Positions 56,590 to 64,000 of a stretch of 64,000 nt of DNA are shown here, in pieces. The position numbers and the translations under genes are program-made. Within the stretch, counting starts at the first letter, position 1, and each line of letters opens with the position of its first letter. Source of the stretch: Sulfurimonas sp. (GTDB lineage Bacteria; Campylobacterota; Campylobacteria; Campylobacterales; Sulfurimonadaceae); NCBI RefSeq assembly GCF_026196735.1, contig NZ_JAPHUF010000010.1, forward strand, positions 88,654-152,653, read 5' to 3'. Below the pieces are notes generated by a model, which saw nothing but the letters and a program-made list of their open reading frames with translations, was not told where the DNA came from and searched no databases.

Positions 56590-57273
56590 ATGGAACTCTG
56601 TGTAGCACTTGACTTACCAACAAAAGAAGAAAATTTAGATTTGATTAATAAAATAAAAGGGTATGATGTTTGGTTAAAAGTCGGACTTCGCACCTATATA
56701 AGAGATGGTGAAGATTTTTTAAAAGATATTAAAAAAATAAACCCTGATTTTAAAATATTTTTAGACCTTAAGCTTTACGATATTCCAAATACTATGGCTG
56801 ATTCTGCTGAGTCCATAATGGGACTTGGTGTTGATATGTTTAATGTCCATGCAAGTGCAGGCAAAAGAGCCATGAGCACAGTAATGGATAGGCTCAAAAA
56901 ATATGAAAATCGTCCAATAGTATTGGCTGTAACTGCTTTAACTTCATTTAGTGAAGATGAGTTTAAAGCAGTTTATGAAAAAGATATATCAACAAAAGCT
57001 GACCAGTTCGCAAAAGATGCGATGAATAGTGGTTTAGATGGAGTAGTGTGTTCAGCTTATGAGAGTGAGTCGATAAAAAATATAACAACTAAAGATTTTA
57101 TGACATTAACTCCCGGTATTCGTCCATTTGGTGAAGATTCAGGCGATCAGCAAAGAGTAGCGGATGTAAAGTTTGCTAAGAATGCATTGGTTGATTTCAT
57201 AGTAGTCGGCCGTCCAATTTATCAGTCTCAAAACCCCGCTGAGGTAGTTAAGAAAATTTTAGAAAAAATCTAA
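56590..57273 (+). CDS. pyrF: Orotidine-5'-phosphate decarboxylase
   Basis: A 227-aa TIM-barrel enzyme. It has LCVALDLPTKEENL at the N-terminus, LDLKLYDIPNTM with the catalytic DxKxxDIP motif, and a C-terminal TPGIRPF and VGRPIYQS phosphate-binding region. It makes UMP from OMP, the last step of pyrimidine synthesis. It ends with a stop overlapping the convergent LapG-like gene by four bases. Confidence 0.97.
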   Translation: MELCVALDLPTKEENLDLINKIKGYDVWLKVGLRTYIRDGEDFLKDIKKINPDFKIFLDLKLYDIPNTMADSAESIMGLGVDMFNVHASAGKRAMSTVMDRLKKYENRPIVLAVTALTSFSEDEFKAVYEKDISTKADQFAKDAMNSGLDGVVCSAYESESIKNITTKDFMTLTPGIRPFGEDSGDQQRVADVKFAKNALVDFIVVGRPIYQSQNPAEVVKKILEKI

Positions 57274-57893
57274 CTCTCCTTTTTTACTCTCTCGAGTAAG
57301 TCAATAAATTTTTCCGGTACTTTGTCAACTTTAATAAGCTTATTGAAGTTATCAAGTTTATAAGTTCCAGCAGGGCTTATAAATATATCTGCCTTTAGAT
57401 CTTCCCTTTTTTTAAGGTCTAAAACCTTGTAACTTAGGTTATCAAGAACCAATGGTGGTTTGTCTTCTTCCTCAAAATAACTAAGTACCATATGGTATTG
57501 CCCGGTATATTTTTCAAATGCAGTAGTTATAAAAAGTTTATCTTTAGAAAATCCAAGTTTTAAAAGTGTAAAGTATTTAATAATCGCATAATCTTCACAA
57601 TCACCATAACCACATGTTAAAAACTCTTTTGGAGTTTCCCAGTAATCACTTTGTTTGTTATTTAACATGTCTGTTTTGTGTGGCAGTTGATTTAAATAAT
57701 GGTTAACACTGATAAGTTGATTTTGTTTAGGTAGTTTTTTAAATGAGTCTACACTTTTAGCGTAGTCAAGCACTCTGTTTTTAGTGATTATTCCAGAATG
57801 CCCTGTAAATTTTTTTAATTCATTTTTTGTAAAATTTGGGTAACTTGAAGCATATATTATAGAGTTTGTTAGCAAAAACAAAAGTAGTTTCAT
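57270..57893 (-). CDS. LapG-like periplasmic cysteine protease (BTLCP), copy 1
   Basis: A 207-aa protein of the bacterial transglutaminase-like cysteine protease family (PF06035). A signal peptide covers about residues 1-16. The catalytic triad of LapG is in place: Cys99 in CGYGDCEDYA, His134 in GQYHMVLSY and Asp151 in LVLDNLSY. LapG clips LapA-type adhesins behind their retention module and so releases cells from a surface. Two such adhesins lie just downstream of the adjacent tRNA gene. This copy is closely related to the one at 57994. Confidence 0.9.
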   Translation of the reverse strand: MKLLLFLLTNSIIYASSYPNFTKNELKKFTGHSGIITKNRVLDYAKSVDSFKKLPKQNQLISVNHYLNQLPHKTDMLNNKQSDYWETPKEFLTCGYGDCEDYAIIKYFTLLKLGFSKDKLFITTAFEKYTGQYHMVLSYFEEEDKPPLVLDNLSYKVLDLKKREDLKADIFISPAGTYKLDNFNKLIKVDKVPEKFIDLLERVKKES

Positions 57894-57993
57894 CTATAAT
57901 CCTGGTATGTTAGTATATTTAATTTAGAATTTATCAGCAAATTTAGTTCCATTAAAGACTAAAGATTATCTATCGACATGTATAAGTAAAAAC

Positions 57994-58617
57994 TTAATTT
58001 TCTTTTTGAATTTTTCGAAGAAGCTTATCATATTGTGTAAAATGTTTGGCAACAGGTATAAGTTTATACTCTTTGTCTATTTTATAAACACCGCTTGAAT
58101 TTACAAACAGATCGGCTTCTAAATCTTCTCTTTGCTTTAAGTCTAAAATTTTAAAACTTAGGTTATCCAAAATAAGTGGTGGTTTGTGTTTTGTTTTAAA
58201 ATAGCTAAGGACCATATGATATCCCCCATGGTATTTGTCATGCACCGTAGTTAAAAATAGTTCTTCTTCTTTAAATCCCAACTTTAGAAGTGTAAAGTAT
58301 TTGATTATTACATAATCTTCACAATCTCCATATCCTGTTATTAAAAACTCTTTTGGAGTTGCCCAGTAATCTTCTTGTTTTTGAATAACTGCGTCATATT
58401 GTGGTAAAAGTTTGTTAAGATAAAAATTTACTTGTTCGAGTTGTTTAGATTTTGAATATTCTTTGAATGATGTAACTGTTTGTTTATAATCAAGAATCCT
58501 ATTTTTAGCAATGATTCCAGATTTCATCTTTATATCTTGTAATTCACGCTCTGAAAAATGTGGATACTCAGAAGCATAGCCAATGGAGATTAAGAAAAAA
58601 AATAAAAAAAATTTCAT
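57994..58617 (-). CDS. LapG-like periplasmic cysteine protease (BTLCP), copy 2
   Basis: A second 207-aa member with exactly the same length and triad positions (Cys99, His134, Asp151) as copy 1, and long identical stretches such as YWxTPKEFL and GYGDCEDY. It has an N-terminal signal peptide ending near YASEYPH. The two copies stand head to tail with a 100-base gap, a clear tandem duplication. The loops before Cys99 and after His134 differ, which would allow different adhesin preference. Confidence 0.9.
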   Translation of the reverse strand: MKFFLFFFLISIGYASEYPHFSERELQDIKMKSGIIAKNRILDYKQTVTSFKEYSKSKQLEQVNFYLNKLLPQYDAVIQKQEDYWATPKEFLITGYGDCEDYVIIKYFTLLKLGFKEEELFLTTVHDKYHGGYHMVLSYFKTKHKPPLILDNLSFKILDLKQREDLEADLFVNSSGVYKIDKEYKLIPVAKHFTQYDKLLRKIQKEN

Positions 58618-58748
58618 AATTATGCCTAGGAAAAAAATTATATATAACTATTTTGTATTTTATCAATATATTTCTTTGGGTGCTATTGATTATAAAAATA
58701 AAGTAATGAAAAGATAATATCTTAAGCTACATATTATTAATATATGAC

Positions 58749-58754
58749 TATAAT
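58749..58754 (+). promoter_or_regulatory. -10 element for the tRNA-Ser gene
   Basis: A perfect TATAAT ends 14 bases before the first base of the tRNA, giving a transcription start about seven bases upstream of the mature 5' end. The region before it is strongly AT-rich. Confidence 0.55.
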
Positions 58755-58768
58755 CTCGTTCTTCAAAT

Positions 58769-58858
58769 GGACGAGTGGGTGAGCGGCTGAAACCACATCC
58801 CTGCTAAGGATGCGTACGGGTAACTGTACCGAGAGTTCGAATCTCTCCTCGTCCACCA
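58769..58858 (+). tRNA. tRNA-Ser (anticodon GCT)
   Basis: A class II tRNA of 90 bases with encoded CCA. The acceptor stem is GGACGAG/CTCGTCC, the anticodon arm has the loop CTGCTAA with anticodon GCT, a long variable arm pairs GTAC with GTAC, and the T arm is GAGAG-TTCGAAT-CTCTC. It reads AGC/AGT serine codons. The base before CCA appears to be A, whereas E. coli serine tRNAs have G there. It lies between the LapG-like and adhesin genes. Confidence 0.95.
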
Positions 58859-58930
58859 CAAGCTTATAATCCAATAACTTCACTTACACATAATTATAAA
58901 AATTAATCAAAATACAACTACTATATGAAC

Positions 58931-58948
58931 ATTGTACCTGAGTACAAT
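58931..58948. promoter_or_regulatory. Palindrome upstream of adhesin 1, shared with adhesin 2
   Basis: ATTGTAC-CTGA-GTACAAT is a perfect 7-bp inverted repeat with a four-base spacer, ending 61 bases before the ATG of adhesin 1. The same core (TTGTAC-CTGA-GTACAA, then AT) stands at 63234-63250, 60 bases before adhesin 2. Identical core, spacer and distance suggest a binding site for one regulator that controls both genes. Confidence 0.65.
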
Positions 58949-59009
58949 ATATTTATTTTAACTTTTAAACTACAATCTCTACAATAAATATTTTAATATA
59001 GGGTGTAAT

Positions 59010-62000
59010 ATGTCAACTATCATTGGAAAAGTCGCAAGTGTCGATGGTATTTTTTATATAAAGAGTTCTGATGGTTCTCTTCGTGAAGTTTCGGAAGATT
59101 ATGAGATTTTAGAAGGCGAAACTATTATTGGAGACAAGAAAAACAGTCCTACTGATAATATTATTATATCTATGAATGATGGAAACGATATGGTTCTATT
59201 AGGTCAAGATAAACAACTTTTTGATTCTTCTCTTTCATCTAAAGAGTTTGCCCTAGAAGAAACAGTTACACAAAAAGATTCTCTTCAAGCACTTTTAGAA
59301 AATAATGGTGATATCAACAGTGAAAATATTGAAGATATCGAAACTGCCGCCGGTGAAGAAGCTGCTGTTGCTCAATCAACTGAAGGCGGAGAAGCTGACT
59401 TTGCAGATGCAAATAATGCCAGTGTTGATATAAACGCAGATCTTAGAGATAGAGCATATATTGAACAGCAACTGCTAGACAGAGAAGGTCTTGGAGAAGA
59501 GGCTCGTCGTGCTGAGCTTCCAATAGTAAACCTGAATGAGACTCCTCAAAACGATAACGCTCCGGTATTTGAAGATCCAACCGGTAATCCGGTAAATGAT
59601 TACACATTTACTTATTCTGAAAACTCAGCAGCTACAGATGTACTAGGAACTGTAAAAGCAACAGATTTAGATGGTGACAATGTAACTTACACAATCACTA
59701 ATAATGAGAACGGTTACTATGAGATTGATACAAATACAGGAGCTATCAGCTTAAGTGCTGCAGGTGTAACAGCTTACGCAAATGACTTTGAGCTTGGAGA
59801 TAATGCACAAGTTATTACAGTTCAAGCAACAGATGGTACAAACACAACAGATATCACAGTAAACCTAAATGAGACTCCTCAAAACGATAACGCTCCGGTT
59901 GCAGTAGATGATGAAATTAATGCAATTGAAGATACAGTATTTACTTCTACAATTGATTTAGATGCAAACGATACAGACTTAGATGGAGATGCACTAAGTG
60001 TAACACCAGGTACTTTCACAACAGTCAAAGGCGGAACTTTAGTTCTTGCTAGTGATGGATCTTATACTTATACACCAGCAGTTAACTTTAACGGTGTTGA
60101 TACAGTTAATTACACAGTTACAGATGGAACACTTACTGATATAGGTACTTTAACAATTACTGTAGCTCCAGTAAATGATACACCAGTAGCAAGTGTTAGT
60201 AACATAACTATGAACGAGGATACAACTTATTCATTTGCACTTAGTGATTTTGGTTTTAGTGATATTGATGGTGATTCTTTAAGTTATATTAGAATAGATT
60301 CTCTTCCTGTAATGGGGCAGCTTTTATATGATGATATTGCTGTTACGCAAGGTCAAGAGATAGATGCTGCTAGTATTGATTTATTGACTTTTACACCAGC
60401 CTTACATGATTCAGGTTCAGACCAGTATAGTGATGATATTGTAGATCAGACAAGTGTTGGCGAGCAGTTGACTGACTATGCTGTGTTTAACTTTAGCGTA
60501 AGTGATGGATTAAACTGGAGTGAATCCAGTTCAACAATGACTGTCGATGTTGACGCTGTTGCTGATGCTCCTACTCTGAGTGTAACAGGAGAAACAACTA
60601 CTTTACAAACTATTGATATATCTAATGTAACTAGCACTACTAGTGGATTTAATGTGACTGCTTTAGATGTCAATGGAATAGAAACAACTGTTAGTACACA
60701 TACAACCTATCCTGAAGGCTTTGGTGTTTCCGGAGCTGCTTCAAATGGTGCTGATAGCGAGTTAGGAGGTTCTGAAAAACTGGTTGTTACATTTGATAAT
60801 TTAGTGAGTTCTGTAGATGTCTCTTTTGCTTGGATGAATGATACTGAAAGCGCTTCATACACTTTTTATAAAGATGGTGTAGAGGTTGGTTATGGTGAGA
60901 GTAGATTTGGTGATGATGGTATTGAAGCAGTTGAAACACTTCAAGCTACTGATGGAGCATCTTTTGACACAATAGTGTTTGCTGCACCGTATAGTAATGA
61001 TGATTATCTTATTAATTCTATTACATATGAGAAAGTGGAAACAAATTCAGACCCATTAGTTTTAGAGGAGAACTCTTCAGTTGCCTTTAACATTGAGTCC
61101 GCCTTGGCTGATACTGATGGCTCTGAAAGCCTGAACTTGGAACTAAGAGATATACCAGATGGCTTTACAATTTCTGACGGTACTCATACATTTACAGCAG
61201 ATGCATCTACTACAAGTGTAAATATTACAGATTGGACTTATAATGCTTTAACACTAACCGCACCTGCTGTTGATGCTACAACAATATATACACTAAATGT
61301 TGTTGCGACATCTACAGAGTATTCAAATTCAGATACAGCTTCAACTACTTTACCAATTAGTGTGACTGTAACGAATAATGCAAATCAAATGACATTAGAA
61401 GATAATCTAGCTCAAGTCAATGAGTCTGCAATGTCATATGGAACTGACAGCGCAAGCACAGATGAAGTTGCTACAGGAAATATTTTAAGTGATGATATCT
61501 TGCCTGTTGGAGGAGCGTTAACAAGCATTAATGGAGTAAGTGCTGATGTTAACGGTATTATAACAGTTGTAACAGCTGATGGTAATACCCTTGTAGTTAA
61601 TGCAGATGTAACTTCTGCAAATTATGGTGAATACACATATACTCTTTTAAGTAAAGTTAACCACCCAGTTACAGGAAATGACACTCTTGTGGATACATTT
61701 ACATATACTGTTACTGCTGCTGATGGTTCTTCTTCTACTGCTGATTTAGCAGTTACGATTGTTGATGATGTGCCTATTGTAAATAATACAACAGCAGTTT
61801 CTTTATCGATTCCAGAAGCTATAGATACAAATATAGTTTTAACATTGGATGTATCGGGTTCAATGAATACAGATGTGACAATTACGCAGACAAGATTTGA
61901 TATAGCAAAAGCTGCACTTATAGATACGATAAATGCGTATGATGCTCAAGGAGATGTTAATGTCAATTTGACACTTTTTAATTCTGGAGCAGTAAATTTA

Positions 62001-63170
62001 GGCTGGATGAGTACCACTGAAGCTCTTGATTATTTAAGTAAGTTAACAATGAGCGGCAGTTATATAAACTATGATGGAAGCAGTATCGAAGGCCTTACAA
62101 ACTTTTATACAAATTACGAAGCTGCCGTTGATGTAACACCATCAACTTATAATACAAACTTGCCGTCAGCTGATAGAACAGTGGCTTATTTTATATCTGA
62201 CGGTGCTCCAAATGTGGAAAACATTGAAGGAAAGGACAAAAACTGGAATGTTGGCAATGATGCAGAAAGTGGCTGGTTGGATACTCCATATGTTACACAA
62301 TGGACAACTTTTATAAACAACAATAATATTGATTTGAATGTTATTGGCATAGGTACAAACCTAGATAGCACCTATCTTGATATGGTTCAAGTAGTGGAGG
62401 GAAAAGATGCTCTTATAATAACAGAGGAGACTCAACTAAGTTCAACAATACTTGCTGGCATAGAGTCTATTGAAGGAAGTTTATATGGGGATAATGGCAC
62501 TGCAGGAATCAATTTTGGAGCAGATGGAGGTCATATAGTTGAGTTGACATATATAGACCAGGTAAATGGCAGTGTGACATATACATATGATGCCTCTAAC
62601 CCTGTCCAAACAATAGAACTAAGTGAAGGGAATATGGCTTTAAATTTTGATACAGGTACATATATCTATACTCCTATTATTGCCTCTGAAAATGATATCA
62701 CGGAAAATTTTAGTGTAACAGTAACAGATAATGACGGTGATATAGCAACTAATAATCTAGATCTTGTTATTGGTATAGACGAAACATATATTTATGATGC
62801 AGCTGCCGTAGATGGTGGAGCTGGTTTAGACACATTGGTTCTTGATGAAGACAATTTAACTATAGATTTTAGTGCTTTAAGTGGAAATATTTCTAATATT
62901 GAAACTATAAATCTTAGTGGAGCTAATCAAGACATTACACTTCATCTTGATGATGTACTAAATATCACAGATAGTGATAATGCACTTAGAATAGATGGCC
63001 TTAACGGAGATACTATTAATATAGATACAGTGGTAGATGGTAGTGGTGAATGGATATTTAAAGACGAAATCACTGATGCACAAACCGGTCAAACATACAA
63101 TCATTACAGTAGTTTAGATGATACTGTTACTTTAGAGATAAGTACTCAAATTACTATTGATGAGAGTTGA
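59010..63170 (+). CDS. LapA-like type I-secreted adhesin with retention module
   Basis: A 1386-aa protein. Residues about 1-108 are a LapA-type retention module starting MSTIIGKVASVDG; T112-A113-A114-G115 matches the LapG cleavage motif of Pseudomonas LapA. Then come cadherin-like repeats (about 187-283, 298-400, 401-520), further beta domains, a VCBS-type repeat (about 795-925) and a von Willebrand A domain from about 940 with the MIDAS motif D947-V-S-G-S. The C-terminal ~130 residues, with GGAGLDTLVLDEDN, resemble type I secretion targets. It should stay anchored in its outer-membrane exporter until a LapG-like protease cuts it. There is no N-terminal Sec signal, as expected. Confidence 0.9.
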   Translation: MSTIIGKVASVDGIFYIKSSDGSLREVSEDYEILEGETIIGDKKNSPTDNIIISMNDGNDMVLLGQDKQLFDSSLSSKEFALEETVTQKDSLQALLENNGDINSENIEDIETAAGEEAAVAQSTEGGEADFADANNASVDINADLRDRAYIEQQLLDREGLGEEARRAELPIVNLNETPQNDNAPVFEDPTGNPVNDYTFTYSENSAATDVLGTVKATDLDGDNVTYTITNNENGYYEIDTNTGAISLSAAGVTAYANDFELGDNAQVITVQATDGTNTTDITVNLNETPQNDNAPVAVDDEINAIEDTVFTSTIDLDANDTDLDGDALSVTPGTFTTVKGGTLVLASDGSYTYTPAVNFNGVDTVNYTVTDGTLTDIGTLTITVAPVNDTPVASVSNITMNEDTTYSFALSDFGFSDIDGDSLSYIRIDSLPVMGQLLYDDIAVTQGQEIDAASIDLLTFTPALHDSGSDQYSDDIVDQTSVGEQLTDYAVFNFSVSDGLNWSESSSTMTVDVDAVADAPTLSVTGETTTLQTIDISNVTSTTSGFNVTALDVNGIETTVSTHTTYPEGFGVSGAASNGADSELGGSEKLVVTFDNLVSSVDVSFAWMNDTESASYTFYKDGVEVGYGESRFGDDGIEAVETLQATDGASFDTIVFAAPYSNDDYLINSITYEKVETNSDPLVLEENSSVAFNIESALADTDGSESLNLELRDIPDGFTISDGTHTFTADASTTSVNITDWTYNALTLTAPAVDATTIYTLNVVATSTEYSNSDTASTTLPISVTVTNNANQMTLEDNLAQVNESAMSYGTDSASTDEVATGNILSDDILPVGGALTSINGVSADVNGIITVVTADGNTLVVNADVTSANYGEYTYTLLSKVNHPVTGNDTLVDTFTYTVTAADGSSSTADLAVTIVDDVPIVNNTTAVSLSIPEAIDTNIVLTLDVSGSMNTDVTITQTRFDIAKAALIDTINAYDAQGDVNVNLTLFNSGAVNLGWMSTTEALDYLSKLTMSGSYINYDGSSIEGLTNFYTNYEAAVDVTPSTYNTNLPSADRTVAYFISDGAPNVENIEGKDKNWNVGNDAESGWLDTPYVTQWTTFINNNNIDLNVIGIGTNLDSTYLDMVQVVEGKDALIITEETQLSSTILAGIESIEGSLYGDNGTAGINFGADGGHIVELTYIDQVNGSVTYTYDASNPVQTIELSEGNMALNFDTGTYIYTPIIASENDITENFSVTVTDNDGDIATNNLDLVIGIDETYIYDAAAVDGGAGLDTLVLDEDNLTIDFSALSGNISNIETINLSGANQDITLHLDDVLNITDSDNALRIDGLNGDTINIDTVVDGSGEWIFKDEITDAQTGQTYNHYSSLDDTVTLEISTQITIDES
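59526..59566 (+). repeat. 41-bp direct repeat in adhesin 1, copy 1
   Basis: A 41-base stretch encoding VNLNETPQNDNAPV (residues 173-186) recurs at 59859 with one changed base. The copies are 333 bases apart, in frame, and bracket the first cadherin-like domain. Confidence 0.85.
59859..59899 (+). repeat. 41-bp direct repeat in adhesin 1, copy 2
   Basis: The second copy, at residues 284-297, marks the boundary between the first and second extracellular domains. Recombination with copy 1 would delete or duplicate exactly one 111-residue unit without changing the frame. Confidence 0.85.
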
Positions 63171-63194
63171 TAATCTATGTCTTAATTTTATGAC

Positions 63195-63235
63195 ATGTAA
63201 GTAGCATATCTTACTTACATATCTATTTCTTTTTT
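63195..63235 (+). terminator. Terminator-like hairpin after adhesin 1
   Basis: ATGTAAGTA (63195-63203) and TACTTACAT (63212-63220) form a perfect 9-bp stem with an eight-base loop 24 bases after the adhesin 1 stop, followed by a T-rich stretch to 63235. It would end adhesin 1 transcription before the palindrome that precedes adhesin 2, so the two adhesins are probably separate transcription units. Confidence 0.6.
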
Positions 63236-63250
63236 GTACCTGAGTACAAT
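63234..63250. promoter_or_regulatory. Palindrome upstream of adhesin 2
   Basis: TTGTAC-CTGA-GTACAA followed by T, the same core and spacer as at 58931-58948, ends 60 bases before the second adhesin ATG. It partly overlaps the T-rich tail of the adhesin 1 terminator. Confidence 0.65.
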
Positions 63251-63310
63251 ATACATTATTTAAAATTTATCATATTATAGTGATATTAAACTATCTTTAT
63301 GGAGTCTGAC

Positions 63311-64000
63311 ATGTCAACAATTATTGGAAAAATCGCAAGTATGGATGGTACTTTTTATGTAAAAGGCTCTGATGGTTCTCTTCGTGAAGTCTCAGAAGGT
63401 TATGAGGTTTTAAAAGGCGAAACAATAGTTGGCGATAAAGGAAACAACCCTTCTGCTACTGTTGTGATATCTATGAGTGATGGAAGTGAGCTAATCTTAC
63501 CGAGTCAAGATAAGCAACTTTTTGACTCTTCTCTTTCATCTGAGGAGTTTGCTTTAGAAGAGACAGTTACTCAAAATGACTCAATACAAAATATACTGCA
63601 AGAATATGGTGATATTGATAATGCACAAGAGCTGGAAACTGCTGCAGGAGAAGGGGCTGGGGTAGAGTCTACTGAAGGTGGTGAAGCTGTTTTTGCAAAA
63701 GCAAGTAATGCCAGCACAGATATTAATGCGGCTCTTAATCCAGAATCATTTACAAGTGAAGAGCCAGAAAATAATAATTTAAGTTTTGAAGAAGAAGCTC
63801 GTAGAGTTGAGATAAATAATGATGCTTCTGTAATAACTGATACCAATGAAAACCCTGTAGCAGTAGATGATACTATAACAAAAGTCCAAAACAATATAAT
63901 AGATGTTTCCCAAAACCACGCAAGCATAAATGTAGGTAATGAAGATATGGGATTTACAAATGCATTTACAATTTCTCAAACAATAACATCAACAGGCAAC
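63311..64000 (+). CDS. Second LapA-like adhesin, N-terminal part (runs off the window)
   Basis: The open frame from ATG 63311, with GGAG upstream, continues for 230 codons to the window edge. Residues about 1-105 are a retention module closely similar to that of adhesin 1 (MSTIIGKIASMDG start; QDKQLFDSSLSS and EFALEETVTQ nearly identical). T110-A111-A112-G113 is the likely LapG cleavage motif, followed by an STEGGEA stretch also found in adhesin 1. Beyond residue 120 the two proteins diverge, so the display domains probably differ. It is a paralogue with a shared anchoring and release mechanism. Confidence 0.88.
   Translation, partial: MSTIIGKIASMDGTFYVKGSDGSLREVSEGYEVLKGETIVGDKGNNPSATVVISMSDGSELILPSQDKQLFDSSLSSEEFALEETVTQNDSIQNILQEYGDIDNAQELETAAGEGAGVESTEGGEAVFAKASNASTDINAALNPESFTSEEPENNNLSFEEEARRVEINNDASVITDTNENPVAVDDTITKVQNNIIDVSQNHASINVGNEDMGFTNAFTISQTITSTGN

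Noticed and set aside
58769..59009. tRNA-Ser as an integration site for the adhesin locus
   Set aside because: No integrase and no duplicated tRNA 3' end could be found downstream in the window.
59010..64000. CRISPR array from repeated sequence in the adhesin region
   Set aside because: The repeats are in-frame coding repeats of extracellular domains, with unequal spacing and only two exact copies.

Overview
The window looks like chromosome of a free-living Campylobacterota bacterium (formerly Epsilonproteobacteria), perhaps Sulfurimonas- or Sulfuricurvum-like. The genus is an inference; no rRNA is present. Support comes from the low GC content, the gene order fabZ-lpxA-clpX-mreB-mreC-carB known from Campylobacter, a UPF0323-type lipoprotein, and several small families typical of this phylum.

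Positions 1-26410 hold one long surface-polysaccharide (O-antigen or capsule) cluster, all on the + strand and very AT-rich, with most genes touching or overlapping. It starts with nonulosonic-acid-type genes: a PP-loop sugar amidotransferase, a NeuB-family synthase, a PseG-like protein and a GNAT acetyltransferase. A decayed patch at about 4939-5489 follows. Next come a capsule-type glycosyltransferase, a MurB paralogue, two acyltransferases, a pyruvyltransferase-family protein, glycosyltransferases, a GDP-mannose 4,6-dehydratase and a three-enzyme UDP-L-aminosugar set. The cluster ends with two polytopic polymerase/ligase candidates, a Wzx-type flippase, a WbuB-like glycosyltransferase and a WbpV-WbpL-WbpM-like module that probably makes and attaches the first sugar.

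Positions 26492-28244 carry a small secreted helix-hairpin-helix protein and a HipA/HipB toxin-antitoxin pair in toxin-first order, preceded by a perfect 9-bp inverted repeat. Positions 28246-40202 are a minus-strand housekeeping block: an ATP-grasp protein with its lipoprotein partner, two small proteins, carB, mreC, mreB, clpX, lpxA, fabZ, queH and a cyclophilin.

Positions 40324-52934 are a signalling and acetate-use block. Two histidine kinase/response regulator pairs, the first kinase with a putative periplasmic haem c site, lie directly upstream of an OprD-type porin, a DUF485 protein, the acetate symporter ActP, a cNMP/CBS/DUF294 regulator, a DnaQ-type exonuclease and acetyl-CoA synthetase. 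Positions 52958-57273 hold mgtE, a membrane protein, a GNAT, a DUF2156 protein and pyrF.

Positions 57270-64000 form a surface-adhesion locus. Two tandem LapG-like periplasmic cysteine proteases on the minus strand are separated by a tRNA-Ser from two LapA-like type I-secreted adhesins on the + strand; the second adhesin runs off the window. Each adhesin has a retention module with a TAAG LapG-cleavage motif, and an almost identical palindrome lies about 60 bp before each start codon. This paired two-protease/two-adhesin layout is the most interesting feature here. No LapD-like c-di-GMP receptor and no type I secretion genes are in view.
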